Origin: Eunapius fragilis
Taxonomy: Eukaryota > Porifera > Demospongiae > Spongillida > Spongillidae
DNA: 64,000 nucleotides
Assembly: GCA_963681505.1 (NCBI GenBank)
Contig: OY811975.1
Span: 10,428,230-10,492,229, forward strand
Direction: 5' to 3'
The notes below the pieces were generated by a model. The model saw only the letters and a program-made list of their open reading frames with translations, searched no databases and had not been told where the DNA came from. Made by a program: the position numbers and the translations under genes. Each line of letters begins with the position of its first letter. The first letter of the stretch is position 1. Of this stretch, positions 41,711-53,866 are shown one piece after another.

Positions 41711-41888
41711 GATTAATATGCACAGTCTGGCTAGTGATTGCTATTAACGTTCCTTCCTTAAACATATTTAGAACGGATTTCTCTTGCAAGTTTACTATTC
41801 GTACCATCCAATGCTTGCACCAATTTACTCCAAGTTGCCTCTTGGTCATTCTCCAACCACCACTGCAGCATGGCCCTCTTACGGTCCT

Positions 41889-44800
41889 TTATATTGTGTA
41901 GCCTATCGTCACTTTTTTTTTATTAGCACTCACAACACCTCCATCAGATTCAGCATGACTTTGTTTTTTATTAGCACTCACAACACCTCCATCAGATTCA
42001 GCATGACTTTGTTTTTTATTAGCACTCACAACACCTCCATCAGATTCAGCATGACTTTGTTTTTTATTATCACCCACACGTGTCTCATTACCTTTGTATT
42101 TTTGCAGTGTGATCTCTTCATACGTTTTCTTTCTGTTAGCACTTCCATTATCTTTAGATATTTCCTGAGCAATCTCTTCGTTAGCACCTTCATGCCACTC
42201 TTTACCTCCATCACATCCATCACATGCTACGTACTTTATTATGTTGGCACTATCATTATCTTTACTATTTAGCTGTATGATCAGGTCACCCTTTTTCTTT
42301 TTTTTAGCATTTTCATGAAGTTCTTCATCAAATTCATATCTGTGTTTTCTGTTAGCATTTTCATGACTGACTGCTTCATACTTTTGCTTACTAATAACTC
42401 TCTCATCCAGTTCTTCATTTGTATCATATTCAGCATACCTTTGTTTTCTGCTAGCATTCTCATGCAGCTTTTCACTTCTGTCATTCTCATCACACCACCA
42501 TATCAACTGGTCCTGACTTAGTTCTCCACATTGAGTTGGCAGGATTGTACATTTCCATCTGTATACAGTATGTCCTCCAGATGACTCTGTGCACACCACC
42601 TCAGCCAGATGGCTAAGTTCAGAGGCACATCTGTCCCCTGTACACACAAAGGCATCTTCAAAGTTGATGTCATTATATTTGAGTGAATTGCACGCTTCCT
42701 TGATGGTACTGTGAACACAATCTTTTACCCTTCTGCAGATGTTACTTGATATATTGATTGATCTGATGTGTACTTTAATATAGGAGAACATGTCAACAAG
42801 GGTAATAATATCTGTAGTGCTTTTCTGTTCAAACAACATGCAGTTGCGGTACATGCATAATGGCCTGTCTTTTTCCATACATAACCTCCATGGAGATGGG
42901 TTGCTTGGAGAAAGAAGGTGAGCCACAAGGCAGCAAAACAGACCATTAGGTGTGTATCCCTGAGTGGGCCTGATTACTAGAGAGACAGTCTGTTGAAGAT
43001 ACTTGGAGACCTGGGTAGAGTTCAGGTGTGGCAACAGAGCAGGCATCAAGTATTTCCCACGTCCTATTTCAGCTGCCACGTGAAGATGCACAAACAACTT
43101 TGCTAAATCTTGAGGAGTGAACAAACCAACTATGTAATGGGATGAAAACTCCCTCAAGAGCTCCACAGAAATAATTCCACGGTCCCTGAATGCTACATAA
43201 TTACCATCAGCTGCTACACTACTGTCTGGGTCTTCTTTTAGTCCATGATGCCGTTCCACTAGTTCACTCACCTTGGTAAGGACCACCTGGGGATCACAGA
43301 ACACTGCCTGGGGAAGAACCTCTGGGTAATATAAGAAAACATTGTGGTGTATAAGATGGTGCAAGGCAGCAGAGAACACCTCTCCCTGGATGTGTAACCT
43401 CTCAGCACATGCTTTGCACTCTACAAGGCTCAGCACTCCACCGTGAGAGGACCTCTGAAGCTCAACTTCCAGCCCATATCAAGCCACAGGTACTTTTATC
43501 CGAATTGAAGGTAACCTGGACATGATTCGCTCCCTAATTGTTTTGGCCATTTTTCTATCCTTATCTTCCGGTGTTTTAGCATTAATGGGAAATATCAAAT
43601 TATTGAGGTCTTCTCCATTATAAATTATGTCTAAAATGTTAGGATCCAGCAAAGCCCTCAGTTTTTGGTTCTTCTCCTCAATTGATTCTGTAAATTTAGA
43701 TTCTTCATCTCGATGTGTTCCTATGACAATCATGAGAGGGGTGTGAGTATTTGGAGTGCACATTGATCCTAAGCAGTGCTGAAGAATTTCCTCATGGGAC
43801 AGAGATGATACATACGGTTTACCAAAAGATTTTCCATTTATTTCATAGTACTCAACAGTGGGGTGGTGCGATAGGGCTTCTGACAAATTTAGTACAAAGA
43901 TAGTCACCGCCAGTGTGTTTTGAATGAAAAAAGGAAGGATATCATGGTACTGCGGTTGACCCCCGCAGTCGATAAACTGGATCCAATTAACACCAAACTG
44001 CTTCGTTTTACACAAATCTATTAAAAAGAAATGACAACAAAGTGACCTGCATTTTAAAACCCCAAATATCATTTACCAGATTGTTGTATGTGATGAATCA
44101 GCTCATCCTCAATGGCTGCAGTCCTGATCTGTTGGATGCTGGTATTTTTCGTGGTGTTGACATCAGTACATGTACGTATGAGGTCAGGATGACCAACAGT
44201 GGCTCCATCACTGTGTGCATTGTTAACAGTTATCGCAGGGAGACCGCTGATCAAATCAGCAATTGACGGGACCATGGGCACACCCTCTTTGATGGTCCCC
44301 CCCATCATACTGAGTAGTGTTTGGTGGTCTTCAATCACAATCCAGTCATCACTATTGTGTGTACCCCCACCACCCACACCAACTCGTGAGAATGTGATGG
44401 CACGAACAGGGTTGTCAGCCAGCCCTGTACTGACACGTTGCTTTGGAGGGTCCTTTTTCAGTAGGAGGCGTTTGAGATGTGTCTTTCCTACACCAGATGC
44501 TCCAAGGACAAGACACTTAATCACTGATGTTTCCACATACCCCTTCTTCATGGCCTCATCGTAAAGCCTTGATACGAGGTATTTTATTAATACACCAATA
44601 TATACATTGCACATGCATATGCACACATAAACATACATATTCACAAATGCACAGACATGGTCACACATACACAATCCTAAATAGCCCAATGTGCCGCAAA
44701 ACAACTTGGGCCAGCTAAGTGAGTGCATGTACATATATACTTATGTACACATGCACAGATACATAGCTAATCTATGAACATAATGTGTGTACCTTTTTGC

Positions 44801-45920
44801 TCTGAGTGTACCCAGACCTGCAGATACTAGTAGTTATAAGTACAGCTTCATTGCTCCATTTCTTACCTTGCACAGTAATCCTCAATACACGCTGACTGAC
44901 CCCATCAACCAGCAAGAGTTTTCCTCCTGGCAATTGAAGTGTGTCTGCATAGGAGCACTCAAATGGCATGTCTCCAACCCAATGCCACTTCTGATCAGTA
45001 TGTGAAAAGGCATAGATGGCAGAGGTCTTCATTTCACCAACTCCTCTTCCCCCTATGGCTAGAAGCACATCATCAACTATGCATACAGATGAGCCAGAGT
45101 ATGGAACATCTGGAAGCTTCCTCCAGGCAGAATGCTGACGGGCGTGTGTTGAAGTCTGTGGAATGGTACATAGTTGTGTATAAGAGTGTTTGCATGTGCA
45201 CCATGAGTGTGTAAGTGTATGCAGACATCTAAGTAGCTGTTTGGGGTGGGTTCACTGCAGGTCTATTACAACATGCAATTAATGCGCCCAGGGACTTATA
45301 TTAACCAGAGTTTAGGTCATATACATTGCATGCAGCTATACTTACACAATGGTCAGACTCACCAGGTCACTGATATTTATGCACCAGACAGCTGTGTCCA
45401 TTCCCCATCCTCCCATCACAAAGAGCACCTCTCCATGGACCACCGCAGACATGGCTCCACATTGCTGAGGAAGTGGTGGCCCAAAGTGCCAGGTCTGTGT
45501 GTTACCACCAAACACCTGAACATCATTTAAACGCCTCCCAGCATCACTCCATCCTCCCATAACCACCAGACCACCTTCATTGACACTAACTACACAGGAC
45601 AACTCACACCCTACTAGCATCTCAGACATGGTGGTCCATTTTCCTTCTTTCCATACCATCACCTTTTTACTACACACGCCATCCTTCAAACCTCCTACAG
45701 CTAATAAACCACTGCCAGATACAGCCAATCTGGCTCCTACATCAACATTCCCAGTGTATCTCTTCCACTTATCCATCTTGTTCAGCCTGTAAACAACTTT
45801 ACCTCGTCCCCAAACCACCGTACCCTCCTCCCCCACCTCCACCAGACCTCCTCCATATTCGCTTCTATCACCTTGCTCAGTTACATTACAGCATGTTTCG
45901 AATTCCAATGTCAAATTCAT
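41889..45920 (-). CDS. Kelch-Roc-COR gene, copy B, with in-frame stop
   Basis: Same exon plan as copy A: 45920-45363, 45155-44867, 44817-44793 (25 nt), 44567-44077, and a long exon from 44017. The Roc P-loop GASGVGKT, G3 DCGGQ and G4-like THRDE are present. The last exon carries the frame into a COR-like region (VFLYYPEVL, VVLTKVSELVERHHGL, LFTPQDLAKLFVHLHV) and ends at TAA 41889-41891. The tail is Lys/Glu/Asn-rich with a 16-residue tandem repeat (QSHAESDGGVVSANKK). A TGA at 43479-43481 replaces the Trp codon of copy A (VPMAWYGLE versus VPVA-stop-YGLE). If real, it ends the protein after Roc; the downstream frame is otherwise fully open, so the stop is recent, polymorphic or an error. Confidence 0.75.
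41925..42070 (-). repeat. 48-bp coding tandem repeat in copy B tail
   Basis: About three nearly exact copies of a 48-bp unit encoding QSHAESDGGVVSANKK. It is in frame, so unit number can vary without breaking the ORF. Confidence 0.8.
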
Positions 45921-46130
45921 TCAACTGGAATAAATGGAAAATAAAGGTTATTCACAAGCAATACTTAGTGGAAAACTAGATAGCACATGCCCAATGGCCT
46001 ACCTACACACACACATGCACTAACAACATCACTGAATGGTACACAGCTAATGTTAAACACGCTTGGAAACGTCAAAAATTAATATGATCAATTATAACAT
46101 TAAATCAAGTATCCATCCAGCCAGTATAGT
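43466..46130. repeat. segmental duplication partner of 1-2740
   Basis: Collinear with the left end of the window (position 1 matches 43466), same orientation, covering exons, introns and about 200 bp upstream. Visible differences are scattered substitutions plus the 33-nt and 48-nt indels and microsatellite length. Confidence 0.85.
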
Positions 46131-46785
46131 ATACATCTATAACCCTCATTATATAGATGACAACTAACTAAAACATTCTCTAAGAGAAAATAGGATTTGA
46201 AGGCAATGGTGGTGTAAAAAGCAAGAAAACAAGGGTCTGTAATAGTAAGGGAAAATGTCACAGTTCTATATTAACCCTCGACCAGCGCTAATTAATATTC
46301 ATGACGCATGACGTTACGCGGAGGGTTTTTAAATAGAATTGTTCAAATTCGAGTGTACAGACGCTTGCGGGCGTTTCTCCTACGCGATGCTTCCGATGGT
46401 GCTTTTTTTTCTGGCGTGAGTCGAGAAGTGTTTTTTCTAAACGATTTGTGGAATTTGAGCGCTAGGGATGTAGTTACGCATCGCTGACGAACTTTGAGTG
46501 AGCGTGTTTGGAATAGTGAAGCGATGCTCACTCTCAAAGGAGCCATCATACCGCAGATATGTACGGTAAGTGTTCACACTAGCTTTCGTGTGTAATTACA
46601 AGCATTTACTTTTAGTTTTTTCTCAACCCCGTTGATTGTATAGGCAGCTGGAAAGCTAGAAGGTTCCTCGTACATCCAGCTGCTAATTAGAACTGGTGAC
46701 TCAAATAAGCATCGCTATTACAGGTAAGAGAAAGGGATGTAATGTATGTACTTCCGTTGCACAATGGTGCAACCATGCTACAACT

Positions 46786-48892
46786 ATGTTCCCTCCTCGC
46801 ACCCCAACCATGTTCCCCCCTTACGTCACAACCATGTTCCCCCCTTACGTCACAACCATGTTCCCCCCTTACGTCACAACCATGTTCCCCCCTTACGTCA
46901 CAACCATGTTCCCCCCTTACGTCACAACCATGTTCCCCCCTTGTGCCACAACCATGTTCCTCCCTTGTGCCACAACCATGTTCTCCCCTTGTCCCACAAC
47001 CATGTTCCCCCCTTACGTCACAACCATGTTCCTCCCTTGTGCCACAACCATGTTCCTCCCTTGTGCCCAACCATGTTCTCCCCTTGTCCCACAACCATGT
47101 TCCCCCCTTACGTCACAACCATGTTCCCACCGTACGTCACAACCATGTTCCCCCCTTGTGCCACAACCATGTTCCTCCCTTGTGCCACAAACATGTTCTC
47201 CCCTTGTCCCACAACCATGTTCCTCCCTTACGTCACAACCATGTTCCCCCCTTATGTCACAACCATGTTCCCCCCTTACGTCACAACAATGTTCCCCCCT
47301 TACGTCACAACCATGTTCCCCCCTTGTGCCACAACCATGTTCCTCCCTTGTGCCACAAACATGTTCTCCCCTTGTCCCACAACCATGTTCCTCCCTTACG
47401 TCACAACCCTGTTCCCCCCTTACGTCACAACCATGTTCCCCCCTTACGTCACAACAATGTTCCCCCCTTACGTCACAACCATGTTCCCCCCTTGTGCCAC
47501 AACCATGTTCCCCCCTTGTGCCACAACCATGTTCTCCCCTTGTGCCACAACCATGTTCCCCCCTTGTGCCACAACCATGTTCCCCCCTTACGTCACAACC
47601 ATGTTCCCCCCTTACGTCACAATGATGTTCCCCCCTTACGTCACAACAATGTTCCCCCCTTACGTCACAACCATGTTCCCCCCTTGTGCCACAACCATGT
47701 TCCTCCCTTGTGCCACAAACATGTTCTCCCCTTGTCCCACAACCATGTTCCTCCCTTACGTCACAACCCTGTTCCCCCCTTACGTCACAACCATGTTCCC
47801 CCCTTACGTCACAACAATGTTCCCCCCTTACGTCACAACCATGTTCCCCCCTTGTGCCACAACCATGTTCCCCCCTTGTGCCACAACCATGTTCTCCCCT
47901 TGTGCCACAACCATGTTCCCCCCTTGTGCCACAACCATGTTCCCCCCTTACGTCACAACCATGTTCCCCCCTTACGTCACAACGATGTTCCCCCCTTACG
48001 TCACAACCATGTTCCCCCCTTGTGCCACAACCATGTTTCTCCCTTGTGCCACAACCATGTTCTCCCCTTGTGCCACAACCATGTTCCTCCCTTGTGCCAC
48101 AACCATGTTCTCCCCTTGTCCCACAACCATGTTCCCCCCTTACGTCACAACCATGTTCCCCCCTTACGTCACAACCATGTTCCCCCCTTGTGCCACAACC
48201 ATGTTCCTCCCTTGTGCCACAAACATGTTCTCCCCTTGTCCCACAACCATGTTCCTCCCTTACGTCACAACCCTGTTCCCCCCTTACGTCACAACCATGT
48301 TCCCCCCTTACGTCACAACAATGTTCCCCCCTTACGTCACAACCATGTTCCCCCCTTGTGCCACAACCATGTTCCCCCCTTGTGCCACAACCATGTTCCC
48401 CCCTTACGTCACAACCATGTTCCCCCCTTACGTCACAACGATGTTCCCCCCTTACGTCACAACCATGTTCCCCCCTTGTGCCACAACCATGTTTCTCCCT
48501 TGTGCCACAACCATGTTCTCCCCTTGTGCCACAACCATGTTCCTCCCTTGTGCCACAACCATGTTCTCCCCTTGTCCCACAACCATGTTCCCCCCTTACG
48601 TCACAACCATGTTCCCACCGTACGTCACAACCATGTTCCCCTCTTGTGCCACAACCATGTTCCTCCCTTGTGCCACAACCATGTTCCTCCCTTGTGCCAC
48701 AAACATGTTCTCCCCTTGTCCCACAACCATGTTCCTCCCTTACGTCACAACCATGTTCCCCCCTTACGTCACAACCATGTTCCCCCCTTACGTCACAACC
48801 ATGTTCCCCCCTTACGTCACAACCATGTTCTCCCCTTGTGCCACAACCATGTTCCCATCTTACGTCACAAACATGTTCCCCCTTGTGCCACA
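46786..48892 (+). repeat. 24-bp minisatellite array (about 87 units)
   Basis: Unit CCATGTTCCCCCCTTACGTC plus ACAA (24 bp), with three main variants: CCTTACGTCA, CCTTGTGCCA and CCTTGTCCCA. Higher-order repetition is clear; e.g. the block with CACAAACATG and CAACCCTG recurs after 360 bp (15 units). The period is a multiple of three and no variant creates a stop, so three plus frames and one minus frame stay open for up to 2.3 kb. TTACGTCA is a CRE-like octamer. Confidence 0.95.
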
Positions 48893-48942
48893 CAATTGTG
48901 CAGAGTGAACTCAGGGATTCTACCACCAGCACTTTTAGCAAA

Positions 48943-49158
48943 TTACCTGCTCCATTGCACACACAACCACCTCTTTTCCATTACTACATCCTCTATAGCA
49001 GTTACGACATCCTCTACAGCAACTATGTAACATCCATTCATTATCATATCCATCATTTGCATTGCCTTATTCATCTCTCCAGGTAGCGCCTTGATGACTT
49101 CATCATCAAAAAAGCCATCAAATTCGTCATCGCTACAGTCACTATCTATGACCTCCAT
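48943..49158 (-). CDS. short acidic ORF, possible piggyBac transposase N-terminal remnant
   Basis: 72 codons from ATG 49158, starting MEVIDSDCSDDEFDGFFDDE and then EVIKALPGEMNKAMQMMDMI. Acidic Ser/Asp-rich starts are common in piggyBac-type transposases, and position and orientation fit the right end of the element. No catalytic core exists. It may equally be a chance ORF. Confidence 0.3.
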   Translation of the reverse strand: MEVIDSDCSDDEFDGFFDDEVIKALPGEMNKAMQMMDMIMNGCYIVAVEDVVTAIEDVVMEKRWLCVQWSR

Positions 49159-49515
49159 GTATTGGAGGAGACCCAGGAAGGGACCTGCATCTGATAATCG
49201 CGCTACTTTACACCCAAGATAGAAGCCACACTATGCATAGAATTCAATTTTAGTTGTGTAAACAAACCTCGCGCAGCTGCAATTGCTTACACACGCCCGC
49301 GCTACGCGTTTATATTATGCCATCCCGCTTGGCCACTATAGTGGCCTTCCGCAATGCGCAAGCGCTCGCGTACGGCCACTATAGTGGCCCTCCGCTGTTC
49401 GAGGGTTAAGCACACGAACATAGTATAGACTATAAACGGGCTAAATATAGGACTATGATGTTTTCCCTTACTATTACAGGCACGCTTTTTACACCACCGT
49501 TGCCTTAAAATCCTA

Positions 49516-50282
49516 TATCTCACCAACTTTCTAATAGAGAATGTTTTTACTTACTTGATTCATACATCTTTTCTCATATTTAATTATACGTCTTACACTG
49601 AACCGTATAATCGATTGTAAATTATTTGCTACTGCTCCTGTAGTTTTCTGGTTTGGTATCGACAATTCTAACTTGATAATGCCTTATGTAATGATACGAG
49701 TAGTGGCGTTTCCATATCTAACAATACAATGAAAAAATTTACCATCGACTATTTGATCACAGAAGGCATTCTTCCGGCCTATTCTGAAGTTATTGGTGAA
49801 ATTTCCATTCTTGAAATGTGTTCCTATCCCAAGTTATGCGTGGTCAAGAAGAAGGAGGATAATTCCGGGACTGGGTACGAGGACGGGCAGTACCTTTTTT
49901 TCTACAACCACGCGACATAGAAGTATGGTACAGATATATGGGCTTGTATGTGTGCAATAGAGCAGTACCAGCATGCTATGAAAAAGTAAAAAGACTTGGC
50001 TACCATAACGAACAGGGTCATAGCTTTATACTTAAGTTGCAATAGATATTTAGGTAGCCAAAAACACGTACATCATGAGTGAGAGTTTATCCTATATTAG
50101 CGGGATGGTTTAACATCAGTTGCAAGCCCATTCGTGAACGAATAATAACTACACACTACAATGCAGCGCTAAGGTCTCCCTCGACCTAACACGTAGACAT
50201 GCGCAAGAATTGTTTGTGTACCGTTGATTCAAATTACCGTAAACGCGCGCGTGTCAAAAACCAGCCCAATTCACCAACGACG

Positions 50283-50324
<42 letters not shown>

Positions 50325-51305
50325 GGAGGTACTAATAATAGCAGCAGTGAGCTTACCTCGTCTCCGATTAGTCATGCAGGACCCGATATTCCTGACCGAA
50401 GATTTCGACAACAACTGCCAGTAATGTACACAAGGGGGCGTAGGTGGAATGAGTTTCATTGCTGATGGGAATGAATTCCTTTTCGTAATCCGTCACGTCA
50501 GGGTTACAAATGAATATAAGTGACGTTCGCGGCAGGGCAGTCGAATTGCTGTGGTATGTGTTGGAATGGAATACTTTGGTCCCGATTATAATTGTATGGG
50601 GTTACGAAATCGATACGGTTAATTGGTTATATCTGGACCACGGCGGCCCTCCGCCCTTGCTGGTTGATGAATTTGCAAAGATTTCAACCTATACATCGTT
50701 TTAAAAACAATTGCAACTGCTACATGTTCGCATATTCATTCCATGCTTATAACTACACTCTCTCTTTTACACGTGCAATCATGCAGATGGTGGTCTAATA
50801 GAAAAATTCAAATTCTTTGAAGTTAATTTAATTTGTAACCTTGGTTGATATGAAACTCAATACCTTGCTATAGAAGGGATGAAACAAGCCCCAATGTTGA
50901 TCCCCCCACCCCACACCCAAAATGGTGCTACTAATAGAGTATACCCCTGAGAATGTGGCCTCCATTAGAGTATGGTGTCAAGTCATCTCTTGAGTAACAA
51001 ATACGACATGGGAAGGTAAAGGAACGCAGTGTAAGCCAAGCAAATTGGAAGGACACCTTACACCCATGGGGGTGACCAGCTAAACCTTGTTCATGCGATA
51101 CCATTAGCCACCATTTAATGGTTGTGAGGAATTTCTGATGGCTCAAGAGATTGTGTAATAAGGCTTGGTATGGGTTAGTGGGTTTTTTATTTAAAAAGTT
51201 GCAATAGTATTCTAAATTCATAGGCTTGACCAGGAGTTCTTTATACCCAGGGTGCCAGAATACTCCTTCATCAGGGCCATCTATCAGTCCCCTTCAGATG
51301 CAGAG
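49516..51305. other. unassigned stretch with a 39-bp G-run
   Basis: No gene recognised. Uninterrupted G-run at about 50285-50323. A 63-codon ORF at 49729-49920 has no recognised motif. Confidence 0.4.
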
Positions 51306-51418
51306 GTGACATGTGACCTGTGATGTGGTGACATGTGACCTGTGATGTGGTGACATGTGACCTGTGATGTGGTGACATGTGACCTGTGATGAGGTGACAT
51401 GTGACCTCTGATGTAATG
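51306..51418 (+). repeat. 22-bp minisatellite
   Basis: About five copies of GTGACATGTGACCTGTGATG plus TG. Confidence 0.9.
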
Positions 51419-51420
51419 GC

Positions 51421-51798
51421 ATGTCATTATTGGTTGCGAAATCCCCTGATTACACTTTCATAATAATAATAATTATTATTCACTCTTTCACACCCATGAG
51501 CAAACCAAGAAAAGGGAATATGGACAACGCATTCGAGATGTTGAACATGGTGTCTTTACACCCCTTGTTTTTTCGCATGGGGAGAGAAGCTTCCACTTTT
51601 TACAAACAGTTAGCCGACCTACTATCCGAAAAACAAGACAAGGCATTTTCCCTTATTATGGGCTGGCTGATATGTCGTCTGTCTTTTGCCATACTGCGCA
51701 GTACTATCATGTGCCTGCGAGGAAGCAGGTCTTCTTACCACCACCCAGTTTATTGTGATCTGGTCCTAGCAGTACATGAGGGAATAGTCTCATTATAG
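51421..51798 (+). pseudogene. fragment of a repeated invertebrate element protein
   Basis: ORF with MGREASTFYKQLADLLSEKQ, then FSLIMGWLICRLSFAILRST and IMCLRGSRSSYHHP. I recall this arrangement at the C-terminal end of multicopy, RT-associated invertebrate proteins (RLSFxLLRSxIMCxRGxRSS). No catalytic domain lies in the window. The proper start is unknown. Function not assigned. Confidence 0.4.
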
Positions 51799-52559
51799 GC
51801 TGGTTTTGATCATATATGTTAGTGTGTGTATTTATTGTTATTGTACTTAGTAATAATGACTTTATTTTTATTTTTCTTTTTAAGTATTACTACAATACAT
51901 ACACATGGGTACAATCTTAAACATAGCCTATAGTTAATGTTAATTCAAAATACATCTGGTGATGATGGCAGTGGCATTGGCCCTCACTAGATGGCGGTTG
52001 AGTCTGTTAGATTTTTTTTTTTCTTTTCTCTTGTATCTTGTATTATTATTTCAGTACCATGTGAATAACTGATCTTTCAGACTCTTATGTGCAAGTGAAC
52101 ACCTGCTTGAAATTGTGTATGCTAGCTCTTAACATGGATGGCATCAATCACCGCATGCAAATGTTTTTCATCGACTACCTATCACTCAGTGTGGTCTAAT
52201 GGAACATCACATATGAGGTGTGAGCATGTGTGTACATGACCTGGTCTGGGGACCACAAAACTAGATAGGCCACACCTACAAGCCACACCTACATGCTAAG
52301 CCACACCTACATGCATTATCAAATCTTCATGACAAATGTAATAATAATTATGACAATACTGGAGGGAGGGTGTCAGTGGGTACGTGAGGGAGGTGAGAAG
52401 TGACCAGATGTGAGGGAGGGTAGTGGAGGTGGGTGTGGCAAAGGGGATGATGAAGGAGGTTGTGTGAGCGGTAATAGTCTGAGCCCCCCGGGAGACGTGG
52501 TGGGTCTGGGGCGAGGCGTTGTAGACGAGAGAGGTGAAGAAAGCCTGGAGGGAAGGAAG
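51799..52559. other. unassigned stretch
   Basis: No gene recognised; short repeats of AGCCACACCTACATGC near 52270-52315. Confidence 0.35.
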
Positions 52560-52745
52560 GATCACGATGGCCCCTCCCACTTAGGTACCTCATGGCTCCT
52601 CCCACTTAGACATCTCATGGCCCCTCCCACTTAGGCATCTCATGGCCCCTCCCACTTAGGTTCCTCATTGCCACTCCCACCTCATGGACCGCCCCACCTA
52701 GGTACCTCATGGCCCCTCCCACCTCATGGCCCCTCCCACATACAT
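52560..52745 (+). repeat. degenerate minisatellite of about 25 bp
   Basis: Units of the type ATGGCCCCTCCCACTTAGG plus TACCTC, six to eight copies with variation. Confidence 0.8.
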
Positions 52746-53866
52746 ACATGGTGCCTGAGGATGTTCTGCAATATTTTCGACGTCTTCCCCCGGACTGCGG
52801 CCTCTGATAACCTTGGGGATGGGGAGGAGGAGGGGTGGGGCCAATAACAGTGTGGGCCACATGGTCCGTTGTAGGGGAAGACCCCTCCCCCTCAGGCCCT
52901 TCAAGGAGGTTTTCCAATGACCTGGAGCATAGGTGACATGACCACAAGTATCACCATGACAACAAGCATACTTGGCAGCAGTTATGGTCACACCCTCTTC
53001 CCGAAGAGCGTCTGCAAAACTTAGGGGCGTGCATTTTGTGAATACATGTAGCGGTAATTCAGTAACTGCGTATATAATGCACCTTCAAAGATAAAGGTTG
53101 CTTTCAGCCATGCAGCGGTCCAGGTCGTAGACCTTGAGGAAGCGTAACAGCCCTATGCGGCCGTATCAAAAGGCATACTTATTGAAATATTGAAAAAGTG
53201 GCGTAATGCCTTAGCAACCACCCTTGACAACCAACAACCTTATTACCACTACGTGTTCAATATTTAAAGGCCATACATGCCATACATATGAAGTACCTTT
53301 GTTCTAGTAGAAGCCACATGGCCTAGTTTTCTCTCCACGGCCCGGCCAGTTTTTGACGAACGCATCGACTTCAACGTACTTTTTCGACCACGTGACAAAT
53401 TCTGCTCCCCAGTTGGAAGCACAGAAGAAAAGGATAAAGAAGGTACTTACAACGTATACTATGGAACTGTAGCCATACTTTTCTTCGCGATGGTATACGC
53501 ATGATGATGTGAAGTATATGTACATGTATACTGTGGTTTGAGCTCTGGGAACTATTTATAATACATGTGCGTATGGGCTGGAGGGTGTACCATTCAGATC
53601 AATGTCCTAGCCATCATCAAGCAGCCTCCTGTTTTAGACATCCTCCTCTTAGTGTCTCCCTCATTGAGACTGCATCCCCCCGGTATCTTTACCTACAATA
53701 CTGAGGTGTGCCTACCCATATGTTATGGGGAGGTAGTGACTACTATTTTGACCCCAATCCAGTGGCTGTTCCTGTTCTCAACATTCTAAGTGGAAATAGG
53801 CTGGGGCAATTTTAGCATAATGGGTATAAATAAATGTGAAACCATTAGTAGTAGCTTCTCTTCTAC
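52746..53866. other. mostly unassigned; possible unrecognised exon 53593-53700
   Basis: 53593-53700, preceded by CCATTCAG and followed by GTGTGC, would read INVLAIIKQPPVLDILLLVS, a coding-like but unrecognised string. On the minus strand near 52990, DALREEGVTITAAKYACCHG also looks coding-like. Neither could be assigned. Confidence 0.2.

Larger units (their letters stand above)
46275..49405. mobile_element. piggyBac-like non-autonomous element
   Basis: 3131 bp bounded by TTAA on both sides (46271-46274 / 49406-49409). Inverted ends CCCTCGACCAGCG / CCCTCGAACAGCG match at 12 of 13 positions. TTAA targets and CCC starts are hallmarks of piggyBac. Subterminal GGCCACTATAGTGGCC occurs twice near the right end (49332-49348, 49373-49389). 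The interior is mostly a 24-bp array; only a short ORF (48943-49158, minus) might come from a transposase N-terminus. Confidence 0.75.
46191..49515. mobile_element. outer palindromic MITE, split by the piggyBac-like insertion
   Basis: The left arm 46191-46273 (TAGGATTTGAAGGCA, GGTGGTGTAAAAAGC, CTGTAATAGTAAGGGAAAA) is inverted at 49415-49515 (TTTTCCCTTACTATTACAG, GCTTTTTACACCACC, TGCCTTAAAATCCTA). Without the TTAA-bounded insert it would be a palindromic element of about 190 bp. Confidence 0.65.

Noticed and set aside
46343-46549. Minus ORF as piggyBac transposase
   Set aside because: Basic, low-complexity peptide without transposase motifs, and at the end opposite to the acidic ORF.
46786-48892. 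CRISPR-like regular repeats
   Set aside because: Units are contiguous without unique spacers, and the context is eukaryotic.
46742-49086. Very long overlapping ORFs in four frames (up to 762 codons)
   Set aside because: They are a by-product of a 24-bp repeat without stop codons in those frames; the peptides are pure 8-residue repeats and several frames cannot all be coding.
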